A stretch of DNA of 64,000 nt from Gammaproteobacteria bacterium (GCA_016194635.1 JACQBC010000010.1:124001-188000); one strand, 5' to 3'; shown: positions 28,266 through 37,938, counted from the first letter of the stretch. The notes: generated by a model not told the origin, from the sequence alone. Translations and numbers: made by a program.

Positions 28266-28827
28266 TCACATCGCCGCTCTTGAGTATCAGGTTCTGATCA
28301 AGATGTTTTCCTTTCTCAACATCCGAATAATCGAATTTTAATACAAGTTGCTTGTCATTATCTCGACGCAGAATTTTAATATTGCCGGCCGAAGCGTATG
28401 GCGTTAGCCCGCCCGCCAAGGTTAGTGCCTGCATGACATCAACATATTGTTCCATCGGAAAAACACCTGGATTCTTGACTTTTCCGATAATATAAACTCG
28501 ATTACCGCTTAAATGCTTCGCCGCCACGGTCACGGATGGATCTGGAATATATTTTTTTAATCGTTTCGCAATCTCCGACTGGATTTGCGCCACACTCATA
28601 TCGTGCACATTCATGTCACCTACCAGTGGAAAGGAAATGCCGCTGTCCGGGCGCACGATGACATCGGTCTGAAGGTCCTGTTCCTTCCACACCTGAATGG
28701 TCAACACATCGCCTGGATTCACCGCGTACGCGGGTAGGTCGGTAATCTCCGCCGCCATCAATAACGGCGGTGCGAGAATCAAAGCCAGCAAGCTCAATAC
28801 AGTTCGTAGGCGAAAGGTATTACACAT
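28252..28827 (-). CDS. Polysaccharide export outer-membrane protein (Wza/EpsE-like)
   Basis: A small secreted protein of 191 residues with a cleavable signal peptide (LSLLALILAPPLLMAAE). It then has the polysaccharide biosynthesis/export domain YAVNPGDVLTIQVWKEQDLQ, RPDSGISFPLVGDMNVHDMS and ITEL-like helices, with the SLBB-type repeat beginning VYIIGKVKNPGVFPMEQYVD. This is the short form found in exosortase-associated loci, lacking the extra C-terminal SLBB repeats and helix of E. coli Wza. It is the first gene of the minus-strand locus. The 207 bases in front of it hold the terminator of the alkaline phosphatase gene and presumably the promoter of the whole operon. Confidence 0.88.
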   Translation of the reverse strand: MCNTFRLRTVLSLLALILAPPLLMAAEITDLPAYAVNPGDVLTIQVWKEQDLQTDVIVRPDSGISFPLVGDMNVHDMSVAQIQSEIAKRLKKYIPDPSVTVAAKHLSGNRVYIIGKVKNPGVFPMEQYVDVMQALTLAGGLTPYASAGNIKILRRDNDKQLVLKFDYSDVEKGKHLDQNLILKSGDVIVVP

Positions 28828-28959
28828 GAATAACGCAACATCCCTTATTTAGGTCTTTTGATTCGGGGGCTTACAACACAGGCGGGTATAATACGAAGCC
28901 ACTATGAATATTATGTTACATTTATATGCAACATTAATGTCATTTATCGAAAAATACCA

Positions 28960-28996
28960 AAGAAAACGCCAGCGTTTCTATGATTGAAACGCTGGC
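28960..28996 (-). terminator. Rho-independent terminator of the alkaline phosphatase gene
   Basis: Perfect 11-base inverted repeat, GCCAGCGTTTC at 28968-28978 and GAAACGCTGGC at 28986-28996, with a 7-base loop. On the minus strand it is followed by GTTTTCTTT. It lies 39 bases downstream of the alkaline phosphatase stop codon and separates that unit from the EPS operon. Confidence 0.85.
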
Positions 28997-29034
28997 ATGT
29001 AAGGCGAGTATGCGCACCCAGCCTGCCGCTTTGC

Positions 29035-31035
29035 TTAGTTGTCTTCCTCAATGTGCCGCACACCGCCGATCGCAGCCTGGCCCAGCTTAAAGAACACATC
29101 GGTGTTGTCCATCACGCCGGTGAAAAATACAGCCCCACGGCCGTACGCGGACAGTGGGATGTCCGTCGCGGTATGCACCGCTTGTTCACCACTGACTTGT
29201 CCGGTGATAAGGAAACCGTTGGACGCATTGCGCACGGCGGGATTAGCAGGATAGGTATTCAACGGGGCTTGTGCGACGAACGGTTGTTGTGAATCCTGTG
29301 TCGGGCGCTCGTTGGTCACCCAGGCTTCGTAACGATCGGCGTTGGCGCCGTAACCGATCAACATCTTGTTGTCGACGTCGGTGCTGACAGGATAACCGTC
29401 CGCCGCCAGGGTATATTTTGGAAACTTGGCGGCGTCGTAGGTACCCACGACTTTATCCCGCAGCGTGCCTTGACCGGTGCCCGCGTAACTGTGCAGGGTT
29501 CCATTGCTGACGACAGAGGCACCAATGATGGCGGCCCCGGCGCACTCGTGATCCGCTGTCACAATAACCAAGGTATCCGGATGTTCGATCGCAAAGTCTT
29601 TAGCCACTTGCACGGCGCGATCAAACTCTATCGTTTCTTCGATCCAGCGATCGGAATCCATCAAATGCGCTTGCTTGTCAATGGACGCGCCTTCAATCAT
29701 GGCAACGAAACCCTTGGGGTTTTTCGCCAACACCTGCAGTGCCTTGTCGGTCATTTCGTCCAACATCGGTTGATCGGGAAAACCATAGTCATCGACAATC
29801 GTCGATACCCCACGACGCTTACCGATCTTATCCATCGCCACGTTCATGTTGGAGTAGGCGAATAAACCGAGCAGTTTATCAGGCACACCCGCCGCGTCCA
29901 ACTCCGCTTTATCGGCGGCGTAGGTGAAACCGGCCGCTTGGAAATCACCGATCACATCGCGGCCGGCATCCAACGCGCCAGAGGCCGCTCCCCACGCGGT
30001 AACGATATCACTGGGAAGAATATAATCGGACGAACTTCTACGCGCGGATCCATTGGCGCCTTGTGGAACCGCGCTAGGATTCGCCAAAAACCATTTACGT
30101 CCACCACCCATGAGCACGCTCAGCCCGGTCAGTTGACGATCATCCAGATACTGATCCACGATGCCGGTGCCATTGCCGCGATTGGCCGTATGCACGGCAT
30201 TGGCGGCCGGTGTCGCATCAAATACATCGGCCGTAGTGACAATGCCGAGCGATTTACCTTGGAGACGGTGCAGATATTCGGAGAGATACTCGATACGTGG
30301 GTTATCGAAGGCAGCCACGGTATCATCGGGAAAGACACCTTCTTGATTGTTGTTGGCCTTGTTGCCGTTGACATAATTCGCCATGCCAGGCGCGGAATCG
30401 GTAACGATGGAATTCAGCGAAGCGGTCATCACCATGCCGGTATAGGGGAAGGTATCCATGGCGAGAAGACCCTTGGCCTTGCCCTGCGCGTAACCCTTCG
30501 CCATGATGCGTGCCGCCGTGCGTTGGGAAGCCCCCATGCCGTCACCCAGGAGAATGATGATGTTCTTCGCGACGCGACCGCCGTCGGTAATACCGACGAT
30601 TTCAAAATTGCCGCTGGCGGTGGATGTTTGTCCGTCGCTTTGAGTTGCAGTTACGGTCAGCACATGCACACCGGGAGCTGTATTGGCATAAGCGCGTTGC
30701 GATACCACGGCGGTACCTGCTGGCAGGCCGCTGACCAAACCGGTCGTGACCATACTGGTGGTGCCTGGTTTTGCATGTAGGGTCTTGCCATCCACTGCAA
30801 ATTGAAAACCGGTGATCGTGGCGCCTGTATCGGGTCGTAGCGTTGCTTGCAAATCAAAGCGTTGACCGGGGAGGAATCGCGCAATCACCGGCGCGGCGTT
30901 GCCGGATGCAAATAATTCGCTTGGAGGTGTTAGACGCAACACGCTAGGCGCCGCACAACTGACAATTGCGGTCGAAGCAAGTACGGTAGCTATGATCAAG
31001 CTCAAATACTTACGGGCTGGGATAGGGTCAAACAC
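29035..31035 (-). CDS. Secreted alkaline phosphatase (PhoA superfamily) with N-terminal Ig-like domain
   Basis: A 666-residue exported enzyme expected to release phosphate from organic esters. The signal peptide ends in a lipobox-like IVSCAAP. Residues 45-150 form a beta-sandwich (FDLQATLRPDTGATITGFQF). The catalytic domain follows: IILLGDGMGASQRTAARIM (metal site), VTDSAPGMANYVNGNKAN (nucleophile serine), MIEGASIDKQAHLMDSDRWI and VIVTADHECAGAAIIG (second and third metal sites). It ends RHIEEDN, with no sorting signal. The start is the GTG at 31033-31035, chosen for the GAGGAGA ribosome site just ahead of it. It lies 66 bases after a small periplasmic gene and is probably in an operon with it. 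Confidence 0.9.
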   Translation of the reverse strand: MFDPIPARKYLSLIIATVLASTAIVSCAAPSVLRLTPPSELFASGNAAPVIARFLPGQRFDLQATLRPDTGATITGFQFAVDGKTLHAKPGTTSMVTTGLVSGLPAGTAVVSQRAYANTAPGVHVLTVTATQSDGQTSTASGNFEIVGITDGGRVAKNIIILLGDGMGASQRTAARIMAKGYAQGKAKGLLAMDTFPYTGMVMTASLNSIVTDSAPGMANYVNGNKANNNQEGVFPDDTVAAFDNPRIEYLSEYLHRLQGKSLGIVTTADVFDATPAANAVHTANRGNGTGIVDQYLDDRQLTGLSVLMGGGRKWFLANPSAVPQGANGSARRSSSDYILPSDIVTAWGAASGALDAGRDVIGDFQAAGFTYAADKAELDAAGVPDKLLGLFAYSNMNVAMDKIGKRRGVSTIVDDYGFPDQPMLDEMTDKALQVLAKNPKGFVAMIEGASIDKQAHLMDSDRWIEETIEFDRAVQVAKDFAIEHPDTLVIVTADHECAGAAIIGASVVSNGTLHSYAGTGQGTLRDKVVGTYDAAKFPKYTLAADGYPVSTDVDNKMLIGYGANADRYEAWVTNERPTQDSQQPFVAQAPLNTYPANPAVRNASNGFLITGQVSGEQAVHTATDIPLSAYGRGAVFFTGVMDNTDVFFKLGQAAIGGVRHIEEDN

Positions 31036-31101
31036 TGTTTCTCTCCTCGGTTGCTGTTGCTGCTAGATTGAATCACTGTTGCGAAATTCTGAGCAACTTT
31101 G

Positions 31102-31671
31102 TTAAAGCTTATCGGCAGGTAAATTGGACTTTACTCCGAGCATCAATTCCTCCGCTGTCCCCTGGTCCAATAACAGCCGCACGGTAGAAACACGGCCGTT
31201 GCCCTCCTCTTGACCGCCCACGCTTAATACGCCTGTAAGTGTAATCAAACCGGCAACATAAGGGAGGCGTTGACCAGTGTTCTGCAGGTGCACAAACAAT
31301 GTGGCCGGCGGTAGATCATCGGCAAGGCTTTCATCTTCGTCACCCATGGTTACCGGTAACGCTGTCAGTAAAAACATACCGTCCAGGGGTTCTTCCTGTT
31401 TAACCATGTAACCGAGGATACGTATGCGTTTACCGTCTAGCTGCAAGAGTTTTTCGGTGGGTCGAAGCCCGCGCGATCCAACCGGCATTTTAAAAAAATC
31501 GTGGAATTTTAGATCAGTAATATCGTGTGCCGGCAAGGCCAGCATATCGACTCCGAATGCCGGTAATTGTTGCCCAGGACCAGACGCTACCGCTAGAACC
31601 GGGCATAATAACCCAAGCATGAGCACTACGTGCGGAAGGCGTTTTACAACAACCGCGGAAAATACGCGCAT
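31102..31671 (-). CDS. Small periplasmic protein of unknown function
   Basis: A 189-residue protein with an N-terminal signal peptide (LPHVVLMLGLLCPVLAVASG). The mature part has LLQLDGKRIRILGYMVKQEE, a strand pattern like that of DUF3299-type periplasmic proteins, then FVHLQNTGQRLPYVAGLITL and RVSTVRLLLDQGTAEELM. I do not recognise a catalytic motif. It precedes the alkaline phosphatase gene by 66 bases in the same direction, so it may be a helper for that enzyme or part of a metal or redox step. The family assignment is weak; that the gene is real is likely, given the signal peptide and the conserved-looking domain. Confidence 0.7.
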   Translation of the reverse strand: MRVFSAVVVKRLPHVVLMLGLLCPVLAVASGPGQQLPAFGVDMLALPAHDITDLKFHDFFKMPVGSRGLRPTEKLLQLDGKRIRILGYMVKQEEPLDGMFLLTALPVTMGDEDESLADDLPPATLFVHLQNTGQRLPYVAGLITLTGVLSVGGQEEGNGRVSTVRLLLDQGTAEELMLGVKSNLPADKL

Positions 31672-31921
31672 ACCTTACCCCCTAAATAATATTTACATCA
31701 TCTCTCACCCACCGCATTCAAGCCGCGCGTGATGGGGTATTCTTCGGCAAATCATACGCGATGATCATGTCAGTTTGATGAACGGTGTCTTGACCTGCAA
31801 TAATCAATAAAAATTCTAACGCGGCATACCTTGTTCAAACTTATGTTTTCTTAGTGAAAAGGTGCTTGGTCGGTGTGTCGATCGAATTTGATGGTGTGGC
31901 TGGATTCGTGCCGTAACCTAG

Positions 31922-31958
31922 AAAAAGCGGCGGCCATCTTCAAACGGACAGCCACCGC
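31922..31958 (-). terminator. Rho-independent terminator after the phosphodiesterase-like gene
   Basis: On the minus strand GCGGTGGC pairs with GCCGCCGC (31951-31958 and 31927-31934) and is followed by CTTTTTC. It lies 42 bases beyond the stop at 32000. A second, weaker hairpin (CGGCCGT at 31986-31992 with ACGGCCG at 32002-32008) overlaps the stop codon. The rest of the 328-base gap 31672-31999 shows nothing I can name apart from presumed promoter sequence for the small periplasmic gene. Confidence 0.75.
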
Positions 31959-31999
31959 ATTGGCATTACAACAACATTTGATTATCGGCCGTCATACTT

Positions 32000-33619
32000 T
32001 TACGGCCGGTTAAATCCGGGTAACACTTGCGTATATTCTTCGCGTACCGCTTTCAAATCCCCGCTATTGAGGCCAAGTGCTTTTAAGATAGTCGGCGCTA
32101 CCTGCGAGGTTTGCACGGGGCTTGCGATCGTAGTCGATTCAAACCGAGGATGGGCCAGTAACAGCACTACGTTGGTATCATCGTGGGAAAAGCCGCCGTG
32201 TTCCGCAAGCTTTTTAGTTCCCCCGGTGTACACCACGCCTGCCGTGGGTGTTACCAAGATATCGGGTGAACGCGAATCGGTCGTTGGATCATTAAAGATC
32301 AGTCCAAGCGACTTACCCGCGAAGATTTCGCCACCTCCAAATACCGCTGGATCCGCACTCAACATCGCCACCGCGTTAGCCGTCTGACCTTGATCGACCA
32401 GCCACAACATGGAAACATCATCCTCCATCGAGGCTGCCGCCAGCGAACCTACCACATCGCTGGGGGCGAGCAACGATTTGTTGTCGGCGGGGATGCGTAA
32501 CAAGGCTTTCGGATCAAGGGGAGACTGGCCGTGTTTGGCGGTTATAATGATCAGGGTTGATTCGTATAGGCCGCGTTGTTTAAGTTCTGCGATCATTTTC
32601 CCCACCGCATTATCCACAAACTCAATTTCGTTCAGCAGACCGGCACTGGGCGTGCCCGTGACGTCAAGGTAGCCACCGGTTTGCGAAAGCGATTTTTCAT
32701 TCAGCTTCTGGCCGACACTGACGGACTGGAAGTTGGCGCCGAACACACTCGGGACACGCGCGGGCTTACCATCGTGCGTCTTACCATCGATCTGATTCAA
32801 GACCGCCTTGAGGTGCAACGTGTCGTAACACTGGATGTTCTGAAAACTATCGGTCCACGCACCGGTGGCCGTGGGATCAGCCACCGTTTCACAACCGGGT
32901 ATCCCCGGCAGAGCCACCACGCTAGAGTTAATCTCGGGCCCGTAAAAATCGTCCAGACCGTTACCACTAGGCCCTTTGAGCAGATCATACGCCGGATGCT
33001 TGTCGGTCCAGGCGGTGTAACCCCCTGCTGCACGCACCACTTCAAACAAGGTGTTCGCACGCAAGAACTGATGTGGGTACACGGGTGCACAGTTATTCGC
33101 CGGATCGCGCGGTAGGTAATCCGGATTGATGCCTCCGCCTGCATCAACACGGGAAGTATCAATATCAATGGACTCGTCATAGATAACCTGGGTGCCCTTC
33201 TGTCCCGGACAGTCCCCGCCCGCCAAACCACTGATGGCGTTACTGGCCTTGGGCGGCGACAGGGTCCGATCATAACTCACGTCGTAGAACACCCCGGTCG
33301 AACGAGTGGAACCGCCTGTCACCAAGGCCAGCACACCGGGGAAGGAATCCGACGGTTTGGAGGTGGAGGCCGCCACATAATTTACCGCATGCTCACCCAA
33401 CGCGGCCAAGTGGGCACAATACGGGGCACCACCGTTAACCGTCGGGATACCCCCCGCGCAGTTGGCATAGTCCAGCGCATGCATACCATCGATACTGATC
33501 AACAGCACATGCCGAATGTCCGCGCCATGCAAACTGGTATAATCGGTGGTCGCGGCATAGCCGCCCGTTGCACAACTCACGGCCAGCACCAAACTCAAGG
33601 GGGGTTTCAAAAATCGCAT
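32000..33619 (-). CDS. Secreted type I phosphodiesterase/nucleotide pyrophosphatase-like (alkaline phosphatase superfamily) protein
   Basis: A 539-residue exported hydrolase. After the signal peptide (LSLVLAVSCATGGYA) it has HVLLISIDGMHALDYANC, with the first metal-binding aspartate, then SKPSDSFPGVLALVTGGSTR near residue 90, which carries the nucleophile Ser/Thr region. Later come LIIITAKHGQSPLDPKALLR and KLAEHGGFSHDDTNVVLLL, with metal-binding histidines and aspartates. The usual TADHG is read here as TAKHG, a possible loss of one metal ligand or a family variant. The second ATG (33617-33619) was chosen, since AGAGGTGAGCGC directly before it is a good ribosome site; an in-frame ATG five codons upstream is also possible. 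The natural substrate is unknown. Confidence 0.84.
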   Translation of the reverse strand: MRFLKPPLSLVLAVSCATGGYAATTDYTSLHGADIRHVLLISIDGMHALDYANCAGGIPTVNGGAPYCAHLAALGEHAVNYVAASTSKPSDSFPGVLALVTGGSTRSTGVFYDVSYDRTLSPPKASNAISGLAGGDCPGQKGTQVIYDESIDIDTSRVDAGGGINPDYLPRDPANNCAPVYPHQFLRANTLFEVVRAAGGYTAWTDKHPAYDLLKGPSGNGLDDFYGPEINSSVVALPGIPGCETVADPTATGAWTDSFQNIQCYDTLHLKAVLNQIDGKTHDGKPARVPSVFGANFQSVSVGQKLNEKSLSQTGGYLDVTGTPSAGLLNEIEFVDNAVGKMIAELKQRGLYESTLIIITAKHGQSPLDPKALLRIPADNKSLLAPSDVVGSLAAASMEDDVSMLWLVDQGQTANAVAMLSADPAVFGGGEIFAGKSLGLIFNDPTTDSRSPDILVTPTAGVVYTGGTKKLAEHGGFSHDDTNVVLLLAHPRFESTTIASPVQTSQVAPTILKALGLNSGDLKAVREEYTQVLPGFNRP

Positions 33620-33754
33620 GCGCTCACCTCTCATTAGTTTATGGAATCATGCACGGTAACTTTGTTATATTACTGTGGTGTAACGGAATAGTTTTTTTCC
33701 GCTTAACAAAATACGCATGAACCACAGTACGCCAACAAACCATTTAGGAGTTCT

Positions 33755-34771
33755 ATGAGTTACCCGCATCCGGCCAACATCCTAACCGTACTATTATCTG
33801 TTTCGATCGCATTGATCGCACATACCATACTCGCTGCCGAACCGCTGCAGGAGTGGCAAACCGTGTGTGAAAACCACAGCCAAACACCGCTGCCAGCGGC
33901 CGATCTGCCGAGCGGCAAACAAAGGACCGCCTTAAAAGAATGCGACGCGGAGGCGCTTTACTACGGTATCGGAATACCGGCGGATCCAAGGCAAGCACGC
34001 CTTTGCGCGTACGCCCAACGCGCAACCCAAGACGAGGAGGTCTTCGGCAGTTCTGGAATACTCATGACCATATATGCCAATGGGATCGGTGCCCAGCGTA
34101 ATCTCGATCTGGCAATACGTTTTGCGTGCGAATACGGTGGCGCGGAGGCGGAAATGCAGTCGCGCATTGAAAATTTACGTGAGAGAAAACGACCCCACTG
34201 GCAGGGCAAACCATTTCACTTGTGCGATAACATCACCAGCGGTCTAATGAGCGGCTACTGCGCCGCGCATGACGAACGCATTGCTGCTGTTGCTCGTGAT
34301 CGCCAGATTGCGGCGATCGTGCATCGTTTGACGGACACTCAACACGTCGCCTATGAACGGCTACGTCAAACCGCTAATCAGTACTTTGAAAGCCACAGCG
34401 ACATCGAGGTGGACCAATCCGGTACCGCACGCGCGCAATTTTCCATTGAGGCACGCGCAAAACTGGAGCAACAGCTCCTCGATATGCTCGATCGCCTTGA
34501 GCAAGGTAAACTACCCGCTCGAACCCATGTTGCTTTCCGACAAGCCGATGCCGAACTCAACGCCGTATACCGCCAGATACAACACGCCAAGGACTATGAT
34601 AACGGTACCGTTACACAGGCCGGCATCAAGTCCACCCAGCGTGCCTGGCTGCTGTTCCGCGACGCCTGGGCCGCCTACGTGACAGCGCGTTATCCTTCGG
34701 TTACACGCGAGTCTATACTCACACCATTGACCATTGAACGCACCATGCTCTTGATCGAGTTGCGGCCGTAA
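33755..34771 (+). CDS. Secreted LprI-domain (DUF1311) protein with Sel1-like region
   Basis: A 338-residue protein with a signal peptide (VLLSVSIALIAHTILAAEP). Residues 60-135 hold cysteine-containing, Sel1-like helical repeats (EALYYGIGIPADPRQARLCA, IYANGIGAQRNLDLAIRFAC). The C-terminal part has QADAELNAVYRQIQHAKDYD and VTQAGIKSTQRAWLLFRDAW, with YVTARYPSV, which is the LprI/DUF1311 signature found in lysozyme inhibitor-like proteins. The gene is preceded by TAGGAG nine bases before the ATG. It is divergent from the phosphodiesterase-like gene, so the 120-135 bases between them must hold both promoters. An envelope role is likely, and lysozyme inhibition is only a family-based guess. Confidence 0.8.
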   Translation: MSYPHPANILTVLLSVSIALIAHTILAAEPLQEWQTVCENHSQTPLPAADLPSGKQRTALKECDAEALYYGIGIPADPRQARLCAYAQRATQDEEVFGSSGILMTIYANGIGAQRNLDLAIRFACEYGGAEAEMQSRIENLRERKRPHWQGKPFHLCDNITSGLMSGYCAAHDERIAAVARDRQIAAIVHRLTDTQHVAYERLRQTANQYFESHSDIEVDQSGTARAQFSIEARAKLEQQLLDMLDRLEQGKLPARTHVAFRQADAELNAVYRQIQHAKDYDNGTVTQAGIKSTQRAWLLFRDAWAAYVTARYPSVTRESILTPLTIERTMLLIELRP

Positions 34772-34884
34772 ACAAGCTAGCGCATCTATCAGCATCCTTA
34801 ATCTTATTTTTTAGTTTCATAGAGGAGCTTACCATTATTCTTAACTTGGGTAATACAAGCCGGTAATCCACAACCGTGTCCAGT

Positions 34885-35766
34885 TTAGATAACAGATTCT
34901 GCTGCCACCAGAATCGTCCCTTCGCCTCGATTCATAGTCCCGGCATCATAGGTATAGTGTACGATCGAGGAACCTTGGTCGAACTCAATGGCCGAGCTAT
35001 TAATGGCGTTCACAGCAGGGTATTCATCTTGGTTGAGCGGAAAAAAGAGATCTTTATCTTTTTTCCTTACAAACCTATATAACTGTGCAGGACGAACTTG
35101 TTTAATTAAATCTATATACAAGGACTGCCATCCTTCAAGACGTAAGCGCAACATCTCCTTCGATAGCGCCAGTTGCCGCGTGATCCCTTGTGCACTCGCT
35201 TTCTCCAGCAATTCCACATGACCGGGATAACTTTCCTTGCCACTGTTGGGTTCATCACCAAATTTCATGGTTGGTCGCGCCAATGCCACATGATCTGATG
35301 CGTTCCCGCCAAATGCGGATAACTTGTACACCAGGGAAATAAAATCGCGATTGATCCCACCCACCAGGTAGCTGCCAATGCCATAAAGCACATTGGCCGG
35401 ATTAAAATCGAACTCTCGCGCCAAACGTTCAAAGTTTGCCACGTCCAATGCCGTCAAACCGGATTCGACAATAACGCTGGGCATTGATGCGCTATTGCTA
35501 AACCGTTGCCGCAAGCTAGAGGCTATAGTTTTAAACTGAGCACGCAAATCTCCAGAATCCAAGCGCACACTTAATTTGAGTTTTCCTTCAAACCGCGCGC
35601 GATGTTTCTCAATAACCGCTAGGGCAGCCGGGAAGCCACCTGTCAACGTATCGCGCGTATCCAGCAAGAACGCTAGGCTGAGTGGTTCATCTAAATTCTC
35701 TATGTCTTGATACTGCAACATACGATGAATGAATATGAATCGCCAACAACGCACAGCCATGGGCAA
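34885..35766 (-). pseudogene. 3' remnant of a nicotinate phosphoribosyltransferase gene
   Basis: The 293-residue frame matches the second part of nicotinate phosphoribosyltransferases: SLAFLLDTRDTLTGGFPAAL, LKLSVRLDSGDLRAQF (the conserved phosphate-binding loop region), NPANVLYGIGSYLVGG, FISLVYKLSAFGG and PTMKFGDEPNSGKESYPGHV. Full enzymes of this family are about 400-490 residues. The N-terminal catalytic part is missing, and the first 15 residues or so (MPMAVRCWRFIFIHR, from a TTG) do not look native. The upstream edge lies only 38 bases from the fusA terminator hairpin. I judge it a truncated gene, probably not active as an NAD-salvage enzyme; a short but functional variant is less likely. 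Confidence 0.7.
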
Positions 35767-35803
35767 TGAAACCTTAGCACTTGATCATGATATTCTGAAA
35801 ATA

Positions 35804-35840
35804 ATTGAAAAAACCCACAGGCCGCAATCACCTGTGGGTT
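35804..35840 (-). terminator. Rho-independent terminator of the EF-G gene
   Basis: AACCCACAGG (35812-35821) and CCTGTGGGTT (35831-35840) form a perfect 10-base stem. On the minus strand the stem is followed by a run of T (the A run at 35807-35811, extended by the stem end). It starts 7 bases after the EF-G stop codon. Confidence 0.9.
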
Positions 35841-35846
35841 AAAATA

Positions 35847-37898
35847 TTACTTCTTAATATTTTCAACGATATTCGCTGGCACCTTATCGTAATGCTCAAA
35901 CTGCATCGTAAAATTGGCGCGACCAGAGCTTAAGCTGCGCAAATTCCCGATATAGCCAAACATCTCCGCTAAAGGCACATGAGCCTGAACACTTATCCAA
36001 GTTTCATACCCATCCTGACCGATGATTTTACCGCGACGGCGGTTCAGATCTCCGATACAGTCACCGAGATAGTCGCTCGGTGTGTTCACTACCACACGCA
36101 TAACCGGCTCCAACAGGATCGGATGCGACTGTTGCATCCCTTGCCGGTAGGCGCCCTGCGCCGCGAGTTCAAACGCAAATGTTGATGAGTCCACTTCATG
36201 ATAATCACCACCCAACAAAGTGGCCCTGAAGTCGACACAGGGATACCCGGCAATTACACCCGAGCGCGCAGCGGCACGTATGCCTTTCTCCACACCTGGA
36301 ATATATTCCTTGGGTATTTCACCTCCCACAACATTGTTTATAAACTCAATACCAACGCCACGAGGCAACGGTTCAAAACGCATTGTTACGACTGCAAATG
36401 TCCCCGGGCCGCCTCCCTGCTTCTTCACCCGATAGGTCAGCTCGCACGGTCTACTTATCGTTTCGCGATACGCAACCTGCGGGGCACCTACGTTGGCCGT
36501 TACCCCAAAATCATTGAGCAGGCGGTTTATTTTCACTTCCAGGTGCAACTCGCCCATACCTGACAGTATTGTCTGCCCTGTTTCCTGATTCACCTTAATC
36601 GCCAGACTAGGGTCTTCCTTGACGAGTTGATGCAAGGATTGCAATAACTTGTCTTCGTCAGATTTTGTCTTGGGCTCCAAGGCCACATCAATCACCGGTT
36701 CAGGAAATACCATGCGCTCCAATACAACAGGCGCATCAGGATCGCTCAACGTATCGCCCGTCACCGTATACTTCAAGCCTACCACGGCCACGATATCACC
36801 CGCCGAGATAGCTTCCCGCTCTAGGCGTTTATCCGCCTGCATTTCATAGATACGGCTAATGCGCTCTTTCCTGCCCGTGACGGTATTCACTACCGATGTC
36901 CCGGCAAGAATGTGACCACTATAGGCGCGTAAAAAGGTTAATGCACCGAATTTGTCGTTGACCACTTTAAATGCCAAAGCGGCAAATGGCTCTGCCACAT
37001 CATTGTGGCGTGTTACCGCTGCCTCTCCCGCCGCAACGACGCATTTTACCGCCGACACCTCCATTGGCGATGGCAAATAAGCCACAACGGCATCCAGCAG
37101 TGGCTGTACGGCCTTATTTTTATAGGCCGAACCGCATAACACAGGCACAAATTTTCTGTTAAGTGTTACCTGCCGAATACATTGCGTAATCACCTGTGGT
37201 TCGGGAATCACCCCTCTCAGATAGGCAGACAATGCCACGTCATCCTGGTCCAACACCTTGTCAAGCAATAACTCGCGATAGTGCTGCGCATTGGCTTGCA
37301 TCTGTGCAGGGATCTCGGCGCTACGATATTGCACACCCTTTGGATCGGTATCCCAATACACGGCACGCATATTAACCAGATCGACTATTCCGACAAATGC
37401 CTCCTCTGAACCGATTGGCAGTTGCAACACCAACGCCTTGGTCGCCAGTCTTTCTTCTATCATGTTCACAACCCGATAGAAATCCGCACCGGCGCGGTCC
37501 AGCTTATTCACATAGCACAACCGCGGTACACCGTATTGATCGGCCAGCCGCCAGTTGGTTTCTGATTGAGGTTCCACACCCGCAACCCCGTCAAACACCA
37601 CTACGGCACCATCAAGAACTCGCAGGGCTCGATTCACTTCAACATTAAAATCAATATGGCCTGGTGTATCAATGATTGTTATCCGATGCTCTTGCCAATA
37701 CACCGATGTCGCCGCACTATAGATCGTGATCCCGCGCTTACGTTCTTCCGGATCAAAATCGGTTGTGGTTGTACCGTGGTGTACTTCACCCAGCTTATGA
37801 CTTGCCCCCGCGAAGTACAAAATGCGTTCCGTTAACGTGGTTTTGCCTGCGTCTACATGCGCAATGATGCCAATATTTCTTAAACGTCGGATATCCAT
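35847..37898 (-). CDS. fusA: Elongation factor G (stand-alone copy)
   Basis: A 683-residue translational GTPase that moves tRNA and mRNA through the ribosome. The G domain has P-loop AHVDAGKTTLTERI, the switch regions KRGITIYSAATSVYW and IIDTPGHIDFNVEVNRAL, and CYVNKLDRAGADF as the guanine-specificity motif. Domains II-V follow in order, with ILSGMGELHLEVKINRLLND and PGVEKGIRAAARSG. It is slightly shorter than the main EF-G of about 700 residues and is not beside rpsL, rpsG or tufA, so it is probably a second, paralogous EF-G. It ends in its own terminator. Its divergence from the main copy cannot be judged here. Confidence 0.92.
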   Translation of the reverse strand: MDIRRLRNIGIIAHVDAGKTTLTERILYFAGASHKLGEVHHGTTTTDFDPEERKRGITIYSAATSVYWQEHRITIIDTPGHIDFNVEVNRALRVLDGAVVVFDGVAGVEPQSETNWRLADQYGVPRLCYVNKLDRAGADFYRVVNMIEERLATKALVLQLPIGSEEAFVGIVDLVNMRAVYWDTDPKGVQYRSAEIPAQMQANAQHYRELLLDKVLDQDDVALSAYLRGVIPEPQVITQCIRQVTLNRKFVPVLCGSAYKNKAVQPLLDAVVAYLPSPMEVSAVKCVVAAGEAAVTRHNDVAEPFAALAFKVVNDKFGALTFLRAYSGHILAGTSVVNTVTGRKERISRIYEMQADKRLEREAISAGDIVAVVGLKYTVTGDTLSDPDAPVVLERMVFPEPVIDVALEPKTKSDEDKLLQSLHQLVKEDPSLAIKVNQETGQTILSGMGELHLEVKINRLLNDFGVTANVGAPQVAYRETISRPCELTYRVKKQGGGPGTFAVVTMRFEPLPRGVGIEFINNVVGGEIPKEYIPGVEKGIRAAARSGVIAGYPCVDFRATLLGGDYHEVDSSTFAFELAAQGAYRQGMQQSHPILLEPVMRVVVNTPSDYLGDCIGDLNRRRGKIIGQDGYETWISVQAHVPLAEMFGYIGNLRSLSSGRANFTMQFEHYDKVPANIVENIKK

Positions 37899-37938
37899 AC
37901 ACTATCTCACTATATTTTTTCAGTATATTTCGCTTCCT

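Noticed and set aside
29938-30780. A 280-codon plus-strand open frame inside the alkaline phosphatase gene
   Set aside because: It is fully antisense to a clear PhoA-family gene, its translation is rich in His, Arg and Gly and has no domain, as expected for a shadow in GC-rich DNA.
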